A stretch of DNA of 64,000 nucleotides from Psychrilyobacter atlanticus DSM 19335 (GCF_000426625.1 NZ_KE384548.1:744001-808000), one strand, 5' to 3'; counted from the first letter of the stretch, positions 45,350 to 55,116 are shown. Notes: generated by a model not told the origin, from the letters alone. Translations and numbers: made by a program.

Positions 45350-46126
45350 TTAAAAAAAACTTACATTATTTCCATATTTTTCTAGAATAAATAATTTAGT
45401 TTCTTTACTTTGAATCAGCTTAGAAAATCGAACAACTTTTTTGTTTTCAAGCATTTCTTCCCTAGAAGCTATTATATTTATATATTTTTTATTGAAGTCT
45501 TCTAAAAATAATGAATCTATTTCTGGAGTGTATCCTACACTAAAAGCCATTCCACCATTTAGGATCACATAATCAGCAACTTCTAAAAACCTAGGCAGTA
45601 TAGAAGCATCTACACCTACAATCTCTATTTTAAATGGATTCGAAAGAATTCTGTCTATTGTGATTTGTTTTCTATGATCTAGTTTTATAAGTCCCATCTT
45701 CTCTAAAAAAATCAACGACCTTTTCTTGTTAGAGGGATCATTAGGAACAGCTATGATATCTCCTGCCACCATACTTTTGATAGTGCTATGTTTATCGGAA
45801 TAAATTCCTATAGGCTCTGTATAGGTCTCTCCTATGGACTCAAGAGAACTATCATTTAAGTCATTATATGAATTTAAATAATCTAAGGTCTGAAAGATAT
45901 TAACATCAATTTTTTCATCTAAAAGCTCTCTATTTAAATTCTTATTCTTTTCATACCTGACCAGTTCTATATCCAGGGTTTTATCCTGTTCCATTATGAA
46001 ATTCACTAATTCAGCATTAAAATCCGAACTCACTCCTATTTTTAAAGGAGCAGAAAATAAAGACAAACTAAGGAGAAAGAACAAACTAATCCTTTGTATA
46101 AAAACTGACTTCTTTAAATTTATCAC
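45350..46126 (-). CDS. MetQ/NlpA-like substrate-binding protein
   Basis: The 258-residue exported protein has a signal segment ending L-S-L-F-S-A and the NlpA-family features L-K-I-G-V-S-S-D, D-V-N-I-F-Q-T-L-D-Y-L, and I-A-V-P-N-D-P-S-N-K-K-R-S-L. Members bind methionine or related compounds for MetNI transporters. No lipobox Cys is visible and no ABC partner genes are in the window. The start is GTG at 46126 with AGGAGTGG ahead, inside the end of the TetR gene (41-nt overlap). Confidence 0.8.
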   Translation of the reverse strand: MINLKKSVFIQRISLFFLLSLSLFSAPLKIGVSSDFNAELVNFIMEQDKTLDIELVRYEKNKNLNRELLDEKIDVNIFQTLDYLNSYNDLNDSSLESIGETYTEPIGIYSDKHSTIKSMVAGDIIAVPNDPSNKKRSLIFLEKMGLIKLDHRKQITIDRILSNPFKIEIVGVDASILPRFLEVADYVILNGGMAFSVGYTPEIDSLFLEDFNKKYINIIASREEMLENKKVVRFSKLIQSKETKLFILEKYGNNVSFF

Positions 46127-46697
46127 TTATACCACTCCTAAAAAAACAATCAAATTTAATTAAATAGTTTCTCAATAATTTTTCATTGTTACTGTATTTT
46201 TTACATATATCAATGATACTGGTAATAGCTGATTTCATTAAGATCATAATGAAATCTTCATCAATATTTCCATATTCAACACTACTTTCCCTCTTATATT
46301 CCAGATATTTCTTTCCTCTGATCTCTACCAGTTCCTCTAAAAAATTCTCATATTTCGTTCCTGAAGAAGCGTCGAAGAGGATAGAAAATTCCATAGGCTT
46401 AGAAGTAGCCAGGTTTATATAGTTATTTAAAAAGTTTTTCGGTCTTTGATCACACTCAGAAGATACTCTCTCTAATTTCTCATGGATATGATTATATTTA
46501 AGACTTGAGTAGAGTTCAAATACTATTTCATCAAAAAGTACTTCTTTATTTTGATAATATCGATATATATTACCGATAGGAACTTTAGATTTTTTGGATA
46601 TATCTTTCATAGTTGCTCCCCTATATCCTTTCTCTTTAAATACTTCCATAGCTCCTTGATAGATCTTATTCTGAACCTCTTTCTTCTTGATTTGCAT
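46086..46697 (-). CDS. TetR-family transcriptional regulator
   Basis: The 203-residue protein has a TetR-type HTH in residues about 8-55: F-K-E-K-G-Y-R-G-A-T-M-K-D-I-S, then I-G-N-I-Y-R-Y-Y. The all-helical ligand domain shows no recognisable subfamily. It starts within the 3' end of the SEDS gene (32-nt overlap, AGGAGGG site) and ends inside the NlpA-like gene, so all three are co-transcribed. It may control this operon through the palindrome at 47943-47970. Confidence 0.9.
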   Translation of the reverse strand: MQIKKKEVQNKIYQGAMEVFKEKGYRGATMKDISKKSKVPIGNIYRYYQNKEVLFDEIVFELYSSLKYNHIHEKLERVSSECDQRPKNFLNNYINLATSKPMEFSILFDASSGTKYENFLEELVEIRGKKYLEYKRESSVEYGNIDEDFIMILMKSAITSIIDICKKYSNNEKLLRNYLIKFDCFFRSGISDKFKEVSFYTKD

Positions 46698-47931
46698 CTT
46701 TTGTTCCCTCCTTTAAAGAGTGCTTATTAATATTATAAAGTACACCAATAGAAAACAGGGTGGTCCACAGAGAAGTCCCCCCATAGCTCATAAGAGGCAG
46801 CGGTATCCCCGTAACCGGCATAAGTCCTGTAACTACATATACATTCATTATTATTTGGCTGAATAAGTAACCTGTAATTCCAATGGCTAAGTACTTACCA
46901 AAATGATCTTTTGTTGATTTTGCAATGGTTATTCCAATCTGCAAGATAATTATATAGGTTAAAAACATGATGGCAACTCCTACAAATCCCCACTCCTCTC
47001 CTACCGAGGCCATTATAAAATCCGTATGAATTTCTGGAAGATAACTATATTTCTGTGTTCCATTCCCTAATCCCTTACCAATAAGCCCACCATTTCCTAC
47101 AGCGATCAGAGACTGTTTTATTTGATACCCATCTCCATTGTCATAATCATCATATATTACACCGTTTACATAGGCTCTTATCCTCCTGTTTCTATAGGAA
47201 GTATCATCTCCTAAAAAATATGCGTAACTACCATAGGTAACTCCTATCACAACAATTACAGCAATAAATTTAAAAATATGTTTTAGCTCTATATCTGAAA
47301 AAAATATCATTATAAATGAGATCGCTATATAGTGAAGTGCAGTTCCAAGGTCTCTTTGAAAAAAAACAGATAGAACAAAGAACATTACAAATGGAAATAT
47401 AGTTAAGATTACATCCATATCTTTATATTTCCTCTTCTTACAGGCATTAAGTCCCTTGGCTATCAAGATAATATATGCAATTTTTAATAGTTCTGACGGC
47501 TGAAGCCTGATAATTTTAAAATCTATCCAACGTCTACTTCCATTAATGATTGGAACTATAGAGTTTATTCCAAAAGCTGTTCCTATAGCAACAACTCCAA
47601 ATAAAATAAATGTAAGTATGACGATCAATTTAATCGCCTGTTTTTTTTCATACCATCTATAATTGATCCCTAATCCCATAAATAAAGGGATTATTCCAGC
47701 TAAAAGAAATAAAAACTGTCTCTTCACAAAAAAATACTCTGTTTTATAAAATCTCATAGAGGTATAAAAACTTGCACTGGCTATATTTAAAAGACTGAAT
47801 ATCGCCAACCCTAAAGTAGCTATGATCAATATCCATCCTCTGACCTTAACAAATGAATCTATGGACCTGTCTCCTATTTTTTCCTCTATCTCAGAATCTT
47901 GTCCATACAAACTTTGATTTTTTATCTTCAT
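46666..47931 (-). CDS. SEDS-family peptidoglycan glycosyltransferase (RodA/FtsW)
   Basis: The 421-residue integral membrane protein has about ten helices. Family motifs include I-N-G-S-R-R-W-I-D, L-Q-P-S-E-L-L-K-I, Q-R-D-L-G-T-A-L-H-Y and the C-terminal P-V-T-G-I-P-L-P-L-M-S-Y-G-G-T-S. SEDS proteins polymerise lipid II; RodA elongates and FtsW divides. Without a neighbouring PBP gene the choice is open. The ATG at 47931 follows AGGAGG; the in-frame extension to 47958 is not needed. Confidence 0.92.
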   Translation of the reverse strand: MKIKNQSLYGQDSEIEEKIGDRSIDSFVKVRGWILIIATLGLAIFSLLNIASASFYTSMRFYKTEYFFVKRQFLFLLAGIIPLFMGLGINYRWYEKKQAIKLIVILTFILFGVVAIGTAFGINSIVPIINGSRRWIDFKIIRLQPSELLKIAYIILIAKGLNACKKRKYKDMDVILTIFPFVMFFVLSVFFQRDLGTALHYIAISFIMIFFSDIELKHIFKFIAVIVVIGVTYGSYAYFLGDDTSYRNRRIRAYVNGVIYDDYDNGDGYQIKQSLIAVGNGGLIGKGLGNGTQKYSYLPEIHTDFIMASVGEEWGFVGVAIMFLTYIIILQIGITIAKSTKDHFGKYLAIGITGYLFSQIIMNVYVVTGLMPVTGIPLPLMSYGGTSLWTTLFSIGVLYNINKHSLKEGTKDANQEERGSE

Positions 47932-47942
47932 AAATTTCCTCC

Positions 47943-47977
47943 TAAAATACACCTTCAATAATGTATTTTACATTATA
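47943..47977 (-). promoter_or_regulatory. Palindrome at the SEDS-TetR-NlpA promoter, candidate operator
   Basis: TAAAATACA (47943-47951) and TGTATTTTA (47962-47970) form a perfect 9-bp inverted repeat with a 10-bp gap. The -10 hexamer TATAAT (47972-47977, minus strand) lies directly next to it, placing the predicted start inside the palindrome. This is a classic repressor position, and a TetR protein is encoded in the same operon. Confidence 0.5.
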
Positions 47978-48058
47978 CCTTATAAAAAACTAGAAGAAAA
48001 CAAAAAAAAAGTGCTATATTTAATTGTAAGCTAAAAAATAAAAAATTTGGAGGGTTTT

Positions 48059-48610
48059 ATGAAAGCAGATAATATTCGAAAAGCTAAAAAAGAGGACAAA
48101 GTTGTAGATCTCATTATGAGTGCAGCAGGGGAGATATTCCTACCTATGGATCCATCTTTTAAAAACGAAAAAGCAAGGGAGGTATGCAAATTTTTATTTC
48201 AAAGTGAATATAATAAATTAAGTTTTGAAAATTGTTTTGTCTATGAAAAAAATAATACTATTATGGGAATGGTCATCGTCTACGATCAAAACTTAGAGAT
48301 AAGTTTGGGAGAAAATCAGAGTTCTATATTATTAGAGGAATATAATGTGGATGTAAATTTTCCAATCGAAGGGATCAAGAACTCTTATTATATAGATAGT
48401 ATCGCTGTAGGAGATAAGTACCAAGGACAAGGAATAGGCAAGTCCCTCCTGCAGTTTATCACCGATAAATTTAACCCTTGTGGATTAATTGTAGATGTAG
48501 AAAAAACATCTGCAAGATCACTCTATGAAAAAATGGGGTTCAAAATTTTAAATAATATCGACCTCTTTGGAAATCATTACTATCAGATGAAAACAAACGA
48601 AAAAATATAA
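48059..48610 (+). CDS. GNAT-family N-acetyltransferase
   Basis: The 183-residue protein has the acetyl-CoA-binding A motif V-G-D-K-Y-Q-G-Q-G-I-G-K-S-L-L, preceded by the strand Y-Y-I-D-S-I-A, and a C-terminal A-R-S-L-Y-E-K-M-G-F-K. The acceptor is unknown. The ATG at 48059 follows TTGGAGGG; an in-frame TTG at 48047 overlaps that site and is rejected. It is a single gene on the plus strand. Confidence 0.9.
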   Translation: MKADNIRKAKKEDKVVDLIMSAAGEIFLPMDPSFKNEKAREVCKFLFQSEYNKLSFENCFVYEKNNTIMGMVIVYDQNLEISLGENQSSILLEEYNVDVNFPIEGIKNSYYIDSIAVGDKYQGQGIGKSLLQFITDKFNPCGLIVDVEKTSARSLYEKMGFKILNNIDLFGNHYYQMKTNEKI

Positions 48611-48621
48611 AGATATATAAA

Positions 48622-48646
48622 AAAACCAGCTTTTAAAAGCTGGTTT
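48622..48646 (+). terminator. Intrinsic terminator after GNAT gene
   Basis: AAACCAGCTTTT pairs with AAAAGCTGGTTT, followed by a short T-rich tail. It may also end the minus-strand tRNA operon. Confidence 0.7.
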
Positions 48647-48656
48647 GTATTTTAAT

Positions 48657-48733
<77 letters not shown>

Positions 48734-48779
48734 ACATGGATTTCTTTTAACTTTAGTATAATCTGGTTTATGTTTTTGT

Positions 48780-48856
<77 letters not shown>

Positions 48857-48902
48857 ACATGGATTTCTTTTAACTTTAGTATAATCTAGTTTATGTTTTT
48901 GT

Positions 48903-48979
<77 letters not shown>

Positions 48980-49002
48980 ACATGGATTTCTTTTTTAATC
49001 TT

Positions 49003-49078
<76 letters not shown>

Positions 49079-49102
49079 AACATATATGGTTATTCAATTT
49101 TT

Positions 49103-49179
<77 letters not shown>

Positions 49180-49202
49180 GCATGGATTTCTTTTAAAGTC
49201 TT

Positions 49203-49278
<76 letters not shown>

Positions 49279-49296
49279 ACTTTCAAAGACAGGATC

Positions 49297-49325
49297 AGTA
49301 TACATCAACTTCTAAACAATGTCAA
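49297..49325 (-). promoter_or_regulatory. Strong promoter of the tRNA operon
   Basis: A perfect TTGACA (49320-49325), a 17-bp spacer and TATACT (49297-49302) lie on the minus strand directly upstream of the first tRNA-Gly. Confidence 0.85.
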
Positions 49326-49346
49326 CTTTTTTTGAAGTTTTATTTC

Positions 49347-49378
49347 AAAAAAAATAAAATGGAGGTTAAAACCTCCAC
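49347..49378 (-). terminator. Intrinsic terminator after the AGCS symporter gene
   Basis: The palindrome GGAGGTTAAAACCTCC (49361-49376) is followed on the minus strand by a T-rich ATTTTATTTTTTTT tract. Confidence 0.8.
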
Positions 49379-49390
49379 TCTATTTTTTAA

Positions 49391-50734
49391 TTAATCTTCA
49401 TAGTCTTTTAGCTTTTCTTTGACTAATTTAGACATGAGTAAAATCGCAATTAAGTTGGGGAAGATCATAAGTCCATTAAAGAAATCTGCGACTTCCCAAA
49501 CAACTGAAACTTCTATCCCTGTTCCAATAACAATACAGATCAATACAATAGCTGTATAAACATTTGTAGCTTTATCACTTCCAAACAAAAACCTGATATT
49601 TGCTTCCCCGAAGAAATACCATCCAACAATAGTTGAAAAAGCAAAGAAAAACAAGGAAACCGCAATAAATACTCCACCGACAGAACCAAGAGACGCTATG
49701 AAAGCCTGTTGAGTAAGAGCAATTCCTATCAATCCTCCCCCTCCTAAAGGTGTATTAGCGATTATTACAAGAGAAGTTAACGTAAGTATAACAAATGTAT
49801 CAAAGAAAACTCCAAACATAGCTACTAACCCCTGATCACAAGGATGTTTAACTTTTGCAATTGCATGGGCATGAGGTGTAGAACCCATTCCGGCTTCATT
49901 GGAGAAGAGTCCACGTGCAACTCCATATCTAACAGCCTGTTTAACTGTAACACCTAGAACTCCACCAGCAGCAGCTTTAGGAGAGAAAGCACATACAAAA
50001 ATTAATTTGAAAGCTTCCATGGTACCCTGAGGATTTTTAAATAAAATTATTAATGCTCCAACAATATAAAGAACGGACATAATTGGAATAACTTTTTCTG
50101 TAAATGAAGCGATACTCTTTACCCCACCCTTAAAAATTAATCCAGCTAAAATTGCTACAATTACACCAATAATAATAGGGTTCACATCAAAAGATTCTTT
50201 AAACGCATTTCCTATGGAATTGGCTTGAACCATATTACCTACAAAACCAAGCGCTATAATAATACTAATTGAGAAGAAACTAGCTAAAAATTTGGCTAGT
50301 TTTTTATTTTTAATACCTTCCTGTATGTAGAAAGCAGGTCCTCCTCTCATCTTACCATTTACTTCTTTTTTAAACATTTGAGCTAATACAGCCTCTGCAA
50401 AGACAGTAGACATACCGAAAAATGCAGTAATCCACATCCAAAAGATTGCTCCTGGTCCACCAGATACAATTGCTGTAGCTGCTCCGGCTAAGTTTCCTGT
50501 ACCTACCTGTGCTGCAATTGCTGTAGTTAAAGATTGGAATGAGTTCATCCCTTTATCTCCAGCTTCCTCACCTATGCTAGCACCACCTATGGCTTTTTTT
50601 ATACTGTCGAAAAATCTTCTGACTTGGACAAATTTTAATATAAAGGTATAGTAAATCCCTGTACCTGCCAGCAGAAAAATCAATAGATAGCCCCAAAACA
50701 AATTGTTCATACTTTTTACAAGATCAAATAACAT
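49391..50734 (-). CDS. Alanine/glycine:cation symporter (AGCS family)
   Basis: The 447-residue protein has about eleven membrane segments. Family motifs include S-F-Q-S-L-T-T-A-I-A-A-Q-V-G-T-G-N-L-A-G-A near 64-84, G-G-P-G-A-I-F-W-M-W and F-S-N-E-A-G-M-G-S-T-P. It takes up alanine or glycine with Na+ or H+. It is a single gene with a GGGGG ribosome site and its own terminator. Confidence 0.95.
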   Translation of the reverse strand: MLFDLVKSMNNLFWGYLLIFLLAGTGIYYTFILKFVQVRRFFDSIKKAIGGASIGEEAGDKGMNSFQSLTTAIAAQVGTGNLAGAATAIVSGGPGAIFWMWITAFFGMSTVFAEAVLAQMFKKEVNGKMRGGPAFYIQEGIKNKKLAKFLASFFSISIIIALGFVGNMVQANSIGNAFKESFDVNPIIIGVIVAILAGLIFKGGVKSIASFTEKVIPIMSVLYIVGALIILFKNPQGTMEAFKLIFVCAFSPKAAAGGVLGVTVKQAVRYGVARGLFSNEAGMGSTPHAHAIAKVKHPCDQGLVAMFGVFFDTFVILTLTSLVIIANTPLGGGGLIGIALTQQAFIASLGSVGGVFIAVSLFFFAFSTIVGWYFFGEANIRFLFGSDKATNVYTAIVLICIVIGTGIEVSVVWEVADFFNGLMIFPNLIAILLMSKLVKEKLKDYED

Positions 50735-51097
50735 TTTTATTCCCCCTTTTAATATTGTTAAAAAATTAATTGAAAATTTAGAGTATTAAGTGCAAAAGAT
50801 GAATAATTTTTTTAATAAAAAAGGTTTCTCATCTAACTTTAAATTTCTAATCTTGGTTTTAAATACCTAGTTAAAGTATTTATTCACAACATCTTAAAAA
50901 TAAAAAAGTTAAGTGCCTTAACATGTTTCAATATAACTATACCTCAAAAAAATAGAAAAACAAACTATTTTTTGTTGTTTTTTTAACCATAATTTAAGTT
51001 TATTTTTAGAAAACTTCTATAGTAAGTGAAAAAAAATATCAAATTTTTTTAAGATTAGATCTCAATATCTTTATTTTTTTAATTATTGAGTCAATGA
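50735..51097. other. AT-rich intergenic region, no gene seen
   Basis: This stretch holds the upstream region of the AGCS gene. It is very AT-rich, with long T and A tracts, and contains the inverted repeat CTCAAT...ATTGAG at 51061-51090. No open frame with a ribosome site was found. Confidence 0.5.
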
Positions 51098-51187
51098 AAA
51101 AAGCAACGTGACGTTGCATCCAATTAGGTATAATCAAAATTTATCCACCACTAATTCACCTAATATTTCTACCTTTCTCTATACAAT
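51098..51187 (-). ncRNA. Possible small structured RNA ending in a second terminator
   Basis: Reading on the minus strand after the ABC operon terminator, about 65 nt contain an ATTAGGT...ACCTAAT stem. They end in a GCAACG-TCA-CGTTGC hairpin with six T (51098-51117). A second terminator with its own structured segment suggests a small RNA, but no clear promoter was found, and a backup terminator would explain it too. Confidence 0.25.
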
Positions 51188-51222
51188 AAAAAAAGAGGAG
51201 ATTATATAATCTCCTCTCTTAT
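51187..51222 (-). terminator. Intrinsic terminator of the Fe-type ABC operon
   Basis: AGAGGAGATTAT pairs with ATAATCTCCTCT, followed on the minus strand by seven T. Confidence 0.85.
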
Positions 51223-51225
51223 TTC

Positions 51226-52290
51226 TTATATTATGTGTATTGACTCTTCATCAAAAACAAAGGTTAACTTTTCTCCGACTTTTCTAATCTCTTTTCCGTG
51301 AGGATTATTTAAAGATACCTCAATTTTTTCATCTTCTACCATAATTTCATATTCATGGTTCTCTCCCATAAAGACACTTTTTATAACTTCTCCGTGATGC
51401 TTATCCGAATTAAATTTAATAGATTCAGGTCTTATCACTACTTCTACAACCTCTCCTACACCATAGTCAGCTTCACCAGCTACTATATATTCAGAATCTA
51501 ATAATTTTATTTTTGTCTTTCCATCCTCTTTTGAAACTATTGTCGCTTTTAAAATATTGGCTCTCCCTATAAACTTAGCAATAAATTCACTGTTTGGTTT
51601 TTGATATATTTCTATTGGAGATCCTACCTGCATTATCTCTCCATCCTTCATTATTACTACCTTATCAGACAATGACATGGCTTCTGCCTGATCATGTGTT
51701 ACATAGATTGAAGTTATCCCAACATCCTGCTGAAGTTTTCTGATCTCATCTCTCATGTGCAATCTTAATTTAGCATCTAAATTTGACAGCGGTTCATCAA
51801 ATAATAATACCCCTGAATTCATGATCAATGCTCTTGCAAGGGATACCCTCTGCTGCTGTCCCCCAGACATCTCCGAAGGTGTTCTCTCAGCAAAGGTTTC
51901 CATCTTCATTAATTTTAAAATTTTGTTTACTCTTTCATCTATTTCTTTTTTAGATTTTTTTTGTATTTTAAGTCCATATGCAATATTATCATATACATTC
52001 ATATGTGGAAATAGTGCATAGTTTTGAAATACCATGGCAGTATCTCTCTTATCTGGAGTAAGGTTTGCTACATCTTTATCCCCTATAAATATACTTCCTG
52101 AAGTAGGTATTTCAAATCCTGCCAACATTCTAAGCATCGTTGTTTTTCCACATCCAGAAGGCCCTAATAAACATATAAATTCCCCAGGTTCTACAATTAA
52201 ATTAATATCATTAACTGCCTTTACTTTATTTTTCCCTGATATAAATGTTTTTGTTAAATTCTTTATCTCTACTCTTTTAGATTCTTTCAT
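51226..52290 (-). CDS. ABC importer ATP-binding protein (FbpC/PotA type)
   Basis: The 354-residue ATPase has Walker A G-P-S-G-C-G-K-T-T near 43-51, signature M-S-G-G-Q-Q-Q-R and Walker B G-V-L-L-F-D-E-P-L-S-N-L-D. A C-terminal TOBE-like regulatory domain lies at about 240-354. It energises the fused permease encoded just upstream. The family covers Fe3+, polyamine, thiamine and phosphonate importers. Confidence 0.92.
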   Translation of the reverse strand: MKESKRVEIKNLTKTFISGKNKVKAVNDINLIVEPGEFICLLGPSGCGKTTMLRMLAGFEIPTSGSIFIGDKDVANLTPDKRDTAMVFQNYALFPHMNVYDNIAYGLKIQKKSKKEIDERVNKILKLMKMETFAERTPSEMSGGQQQRVSLARALIMNSGVLLFDEPLSNLDAKLRLHMRDEIRKLQQDVGITSIYVTHDQAEAMSLSDKVVIMKDGEIMQVGSPIEIYQKPNSEFIAKFIGRANILKATIVSKEDGKTKIKLLDSEYIVAGEADYGVGEVVEVVIRPESIKFNSDKHHGEVIKSVFMGENHEYEIMVEDEKIEVSLNNPHGKEIRKVGEKLTFVFDEESIHII

Positions 52291-52302
52291 TAAAATACTC
52301 CC

Positions 52303-54015
52303 CTAATTTGCTTTATTTTTTACACCTATTTTTGAGATGAAAATTTTCATAGCTATCATTACCGTCGATACGATTATGATTAATATTGTACAATAAGCCG
52401 ATGCTATTCCTATCCTTCCAGTATCTATATTATCCATTACTGTTGGTGTCAATAACTTCCATTTAGCCGATATTAAAAAGATAATCGTACTAACCAAGGT
52501 CATACTTCTTGCAAATGAATAGATCAATCCACTGAAAAACGCTTCTTTTATCATTGGTATAGTTACACTTGAAAAAACTTTACTACTTGAAGCTCCTAAT
52601 ATACTCGCTGCTTCTTCTATAGAAGGGTCAATTTGTTGAAGGGAACTCATTCCACTTCTAACTCCTACAGGTAAACTTCTGATGATAAAGGCTATAACAA
52701 TAATAAGTGCCGTTCCTGTAAGGGGCGGTATCAATGTTATATTTGTAAATGGTATCTTATAAGTAATATTATAACTGATTACATATCCTAGACCTATTAT
52801 TGTCCCAGGGATAGCTAGAGCCATAATCGTTGTAAACTCTATAAATGTTTTCCCTATGAATTTTTTCCTTACAATTAAAAACGCAAGAACCATAGAGAAA
52901 ATACTCGTTATTATAGTTGCTATTATTGCTAATACAGTAGTCTGTATTATAGGATCCATACCAAAATCAAAAATATACTTATAGTGATCTAGGGTAGGAG
53001 TGTAATTAATTCCCCATAATTTTACAAATGACCCTATAGGGATCAAGATATACATCAATATTACAAATAAAGTAAGGGTAATTAAAGTTATAAATACAGG
53101 TATTGTTACCGCTTTATCCTTTATTAAGTCCCTTGCTCTGGAAACCTTTCCAGTTACAGTTATATAAGATTTCTTATTTATATAAAATCTTTGTACTACA
53201 AACATCGAGATAGACATTGAAAGCAGTATCATTGCAAGAGCAGTTGCTATTCCCAATTGGAAATTCCCTATCCCTTCCTGGTAAATTTTTACAGAAATTG
53301 TTGTGAAATTTCCACCAATTACTACAGGGTTGGCAAAATCTGCAATAGATTGTATAAAAACTAATAAAAAAGCATTTGCTATCCCTGGAATAACCAATGG
53401 AAATGTTACACTTGTAAATACTTTTAGTTTAGATGCTCCTAAATCTCTAGAGGCTTCCTCTACAGATGGATCGATCCCCTGTAATAAACCAACTAACATT
53501 AAATATGCTATTGGAAAAAAACTTAAAACCTGTACTAAGACTAATCCATGAAATCCATAGATTTCAAAATCTTTAATTCCTAAAATCCCACGGGTGATAA
53601 GCCCCTGTCTTCCAAATAATAATATTGCTGATAATGCTACAACAAAAGGGGGTGATATAATAGGCAGCATTGCTATAAAATCAAATATTTTTTTCCCTTT
53701 AATCTTCATATAAGACGTACTATATGCAAAGAAAAATCCAATAATCAGCGATAATGTTGCAGTTATAAAACCTAATTTTAAAGTATTTAAAATTATCGCG
53801 ACATTTCCACTTCTTCCAAAAGCATTTTTATAATTTTCAAAACTAAATACATCTTTAAAAGTGAAACTTTCCTTCAATACATTGTAAAGTGGTACCAGTA
53901 CAAAGAAAGACACAACTATCAATGAAAATATTATTGTTAAAAATAATGTCGGATCATTCGTTAATTTTTTCATATGTTTTAATTCTTGATTTATTTTTAA
54001 TTTAAGGTTGTTCAT
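52303..54015 (-). CDS. ABC importer permease, fused double domain (FbpB type)
   Basis: The 570-residue protein is a tandem fusion of two permease domains, each with about six helices and an E-A-A loop: E-A-S-R-D-L-G-A-S near 195 and E-A-A-S-I-L-G-A-S near 478. This is the Fe3+ (FbpB/SfuB) arrangement. The ATG at 54015 follows TTGGAGGAAC; an upstream in-frame TTG overlaps that site and is rejected. A hairpin separates it from the binding-protein gene. Confidence 0.92.
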   Translation of the reverse strand: MNNLKLKINQELKHMKKLTNDPTLFLTIIFSLIVVSFFVLVPLYNVLKESFTFKDVFSFENYKNAFGRSGNVAIILNTLKLGFITATLSLIIGFFFAYSTSYMKIKGKKIFDFIAMLPIISPPFVVALSAILLFGRQGLITRGILGIKDFEIYGFHGLVLVQVLSFFPIAYLMLVGLLQGIDPSVEEASRDLGASKLKVFTSVTFPLVIPGIANAFLLVFIQSIADFANPVVIGGNFTTISVKIYQEGIGNFQLGIATALAMILLSMSISMFVVQRFYINKKSYITVTGKVSRARDLIKDKAVTIPVFITLITLTLFVILMYILIPIGSFVKLWGINYTPTLDHYKYIFDFGMDPIIQTTVLAIIATIITSIFSMVLAFLIVRKKFIGKTFIEFTTIMALAIPGTIIGLGYVISYNITYKIPFTNITLIPPLTGTALIIVIAFIIRSLPVGVRSGMSSLQQIDPSIEEAASILGASSSKVFSSVTIPMIKEAFFSGLIYSFARSMTLVSTIIFLISAKWKLLTPTVMDNIDTGRIGIASAYCTILIIIVSTVMIAMKIFISKIGVKNKAN

Positions 54016-54044
54016 AAGTTCCTCCAATTTCCCTTTATATAAAG

Positions 54045-54074
54045 ACTTCCCTTAGCCAAAGAACTAAGGGAAGT
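54045..54074 (-). terminator. Intercistronic hairpin between binding protein and permease
   Basis: An 11-bp stem (ACTTCCCTTAG with CTAAGGGAAGT) and 8-nt loop are followed by a weak T-rich tract. It probably attenuates downstream transcription or stabilises the binding-protein mRNA, giving more binding protein than permease. Confidence 0.6.
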
Positions 54075-54081
54075 ATCTTAA

Positions 54082-55116
54082 TTATTTTTTTGGGGCTGTA
54101 GTACTTGTCTCAGTACTAAATCTTTCCACTAATCTTATTCTATTTTTTCCTGCCCAATCAAAATCATATTTAATTAATTTTGTATTTTTTATTGGGTCTG
54201 CTTCTGATGGCGGCATTGCATCTTTATTAGTTAAAAATTGGAACGATCCTACTGTTTGTCCCATTTCTTGAACTCTTTTAGTTAATACCCAGTCAATGAA
54301 TTTTTTAGCTGTTTCTTGATCTGGTCCATTTTTCAATAGTGCCACTCCACCAATTTCGTATCCTGTTCCTTCAGACGGTGCAGAGATTACGATATCTTTA
54401 TATCCTTCTTTTTTATATTTTATTGCGTCATGTAAGAATGTTATTCCAATTGTTGTTTCCCCTTGTCCTGCCATTCTTCCTGGAGCAGTACCAGATTTAG
54501 TGTATTGTCTAACCTGCCCGTTAAATTTTTTCAAATATTCCATAGCTTCATCTTCACCCATAAGCTGAACTAGAGTAGCTAACATTGTATAAGCAGTTCC
54601 TGATGACCCAGGATGAGCTACTACGATCTCTCCCTTATACTCAGGTTTTAATAGATCTGCCCATGATGTAGGCATTTTTAATCCTTTTTCATCTAACATT
54701 TGCTGGTTTCCAACAAATCCTAAATATCCTACATATATTCCTGTCCAGTATCCTTCAGGTCCTTTTAATCCCTCTTTAATATTAGCCGCTTCAGGAGACA
54801 TATATGGTTCGATTAAATCAGCTTCCTTTGCTGCTACAAACGCATCTAAAGGTCCGCCGTACCATACAGACGCAGACATGTTATTTCTTTCTGCTTTTAA
54901 TCTAGCCAAAACTTCTCCACTACTCATTCTTACAAAATTTGTCTCAATTCCTGTCTCTTTTTCAAATTCCTTAGCAACCATTGCTGCATGATCTTCCTGT
55001 AATCCTGCGTAGAATGTCAAAGTTTGACCTGTTTTTTCAGCTGTAACTTCAGATTCTTTCTTTCCACAAGATATAACGAAGAGTAAAACTGATAATAATA
55101 ATAATATTTTTTTCAT
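54082..55116 (-). CDS. Fe3+-type ABC substrate-binding lipoprotein
   Basis: The 344-residue lipoprotein has acylated Cys17 (F-V-I-S-C) and a class II periplasmic-binding fold: L-T-F-Y-A-G-L-Q-E-D-H near 33, then T-G-I-E-T-N-F-V-R-M-S-S-G-E, and a late W-V-L-T-K. It resembles FbpA/AfuA-type proteins that bind ferric iron, but related proteins bind sugar phosphates or aminoethylphosphonate, so the ligand is open. The ATG at 55116 has no adjacent ribosome site; a perfect one lies beyond a hairpin. Confidence 0.87.
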   Translation of the reverse strand: MKKILLLLSVLLFVISCGKKESEVTAEKTGQTLTFYAGLQEDHAAMVAKEFEKETGIETNFVRMSSGEVLARLKAERNNMSASVWYGGPLDAFVAAKEADLIEPYMSPEAANIKEGLKGPEGYWTGIYVGYLGFVGNQQMLDEKGLKMPTSWADLLKPEYKGEIVVAHPGSSGTAYTMLATLVQLMGEDEAMEYLKKFNGQVRQYTKSGTAPGRMAGQGETTIGITFLHDAIKYKKEGYKDIVISAPSEGTGYEIGGVALLKNGPDQETAKKFIDWVLTKRVQEMGQTVGSFQFLTNKDAMPPSEADPIKNTKLIKYDFDWAGKNRIRLVERFSTETSTTAPKK

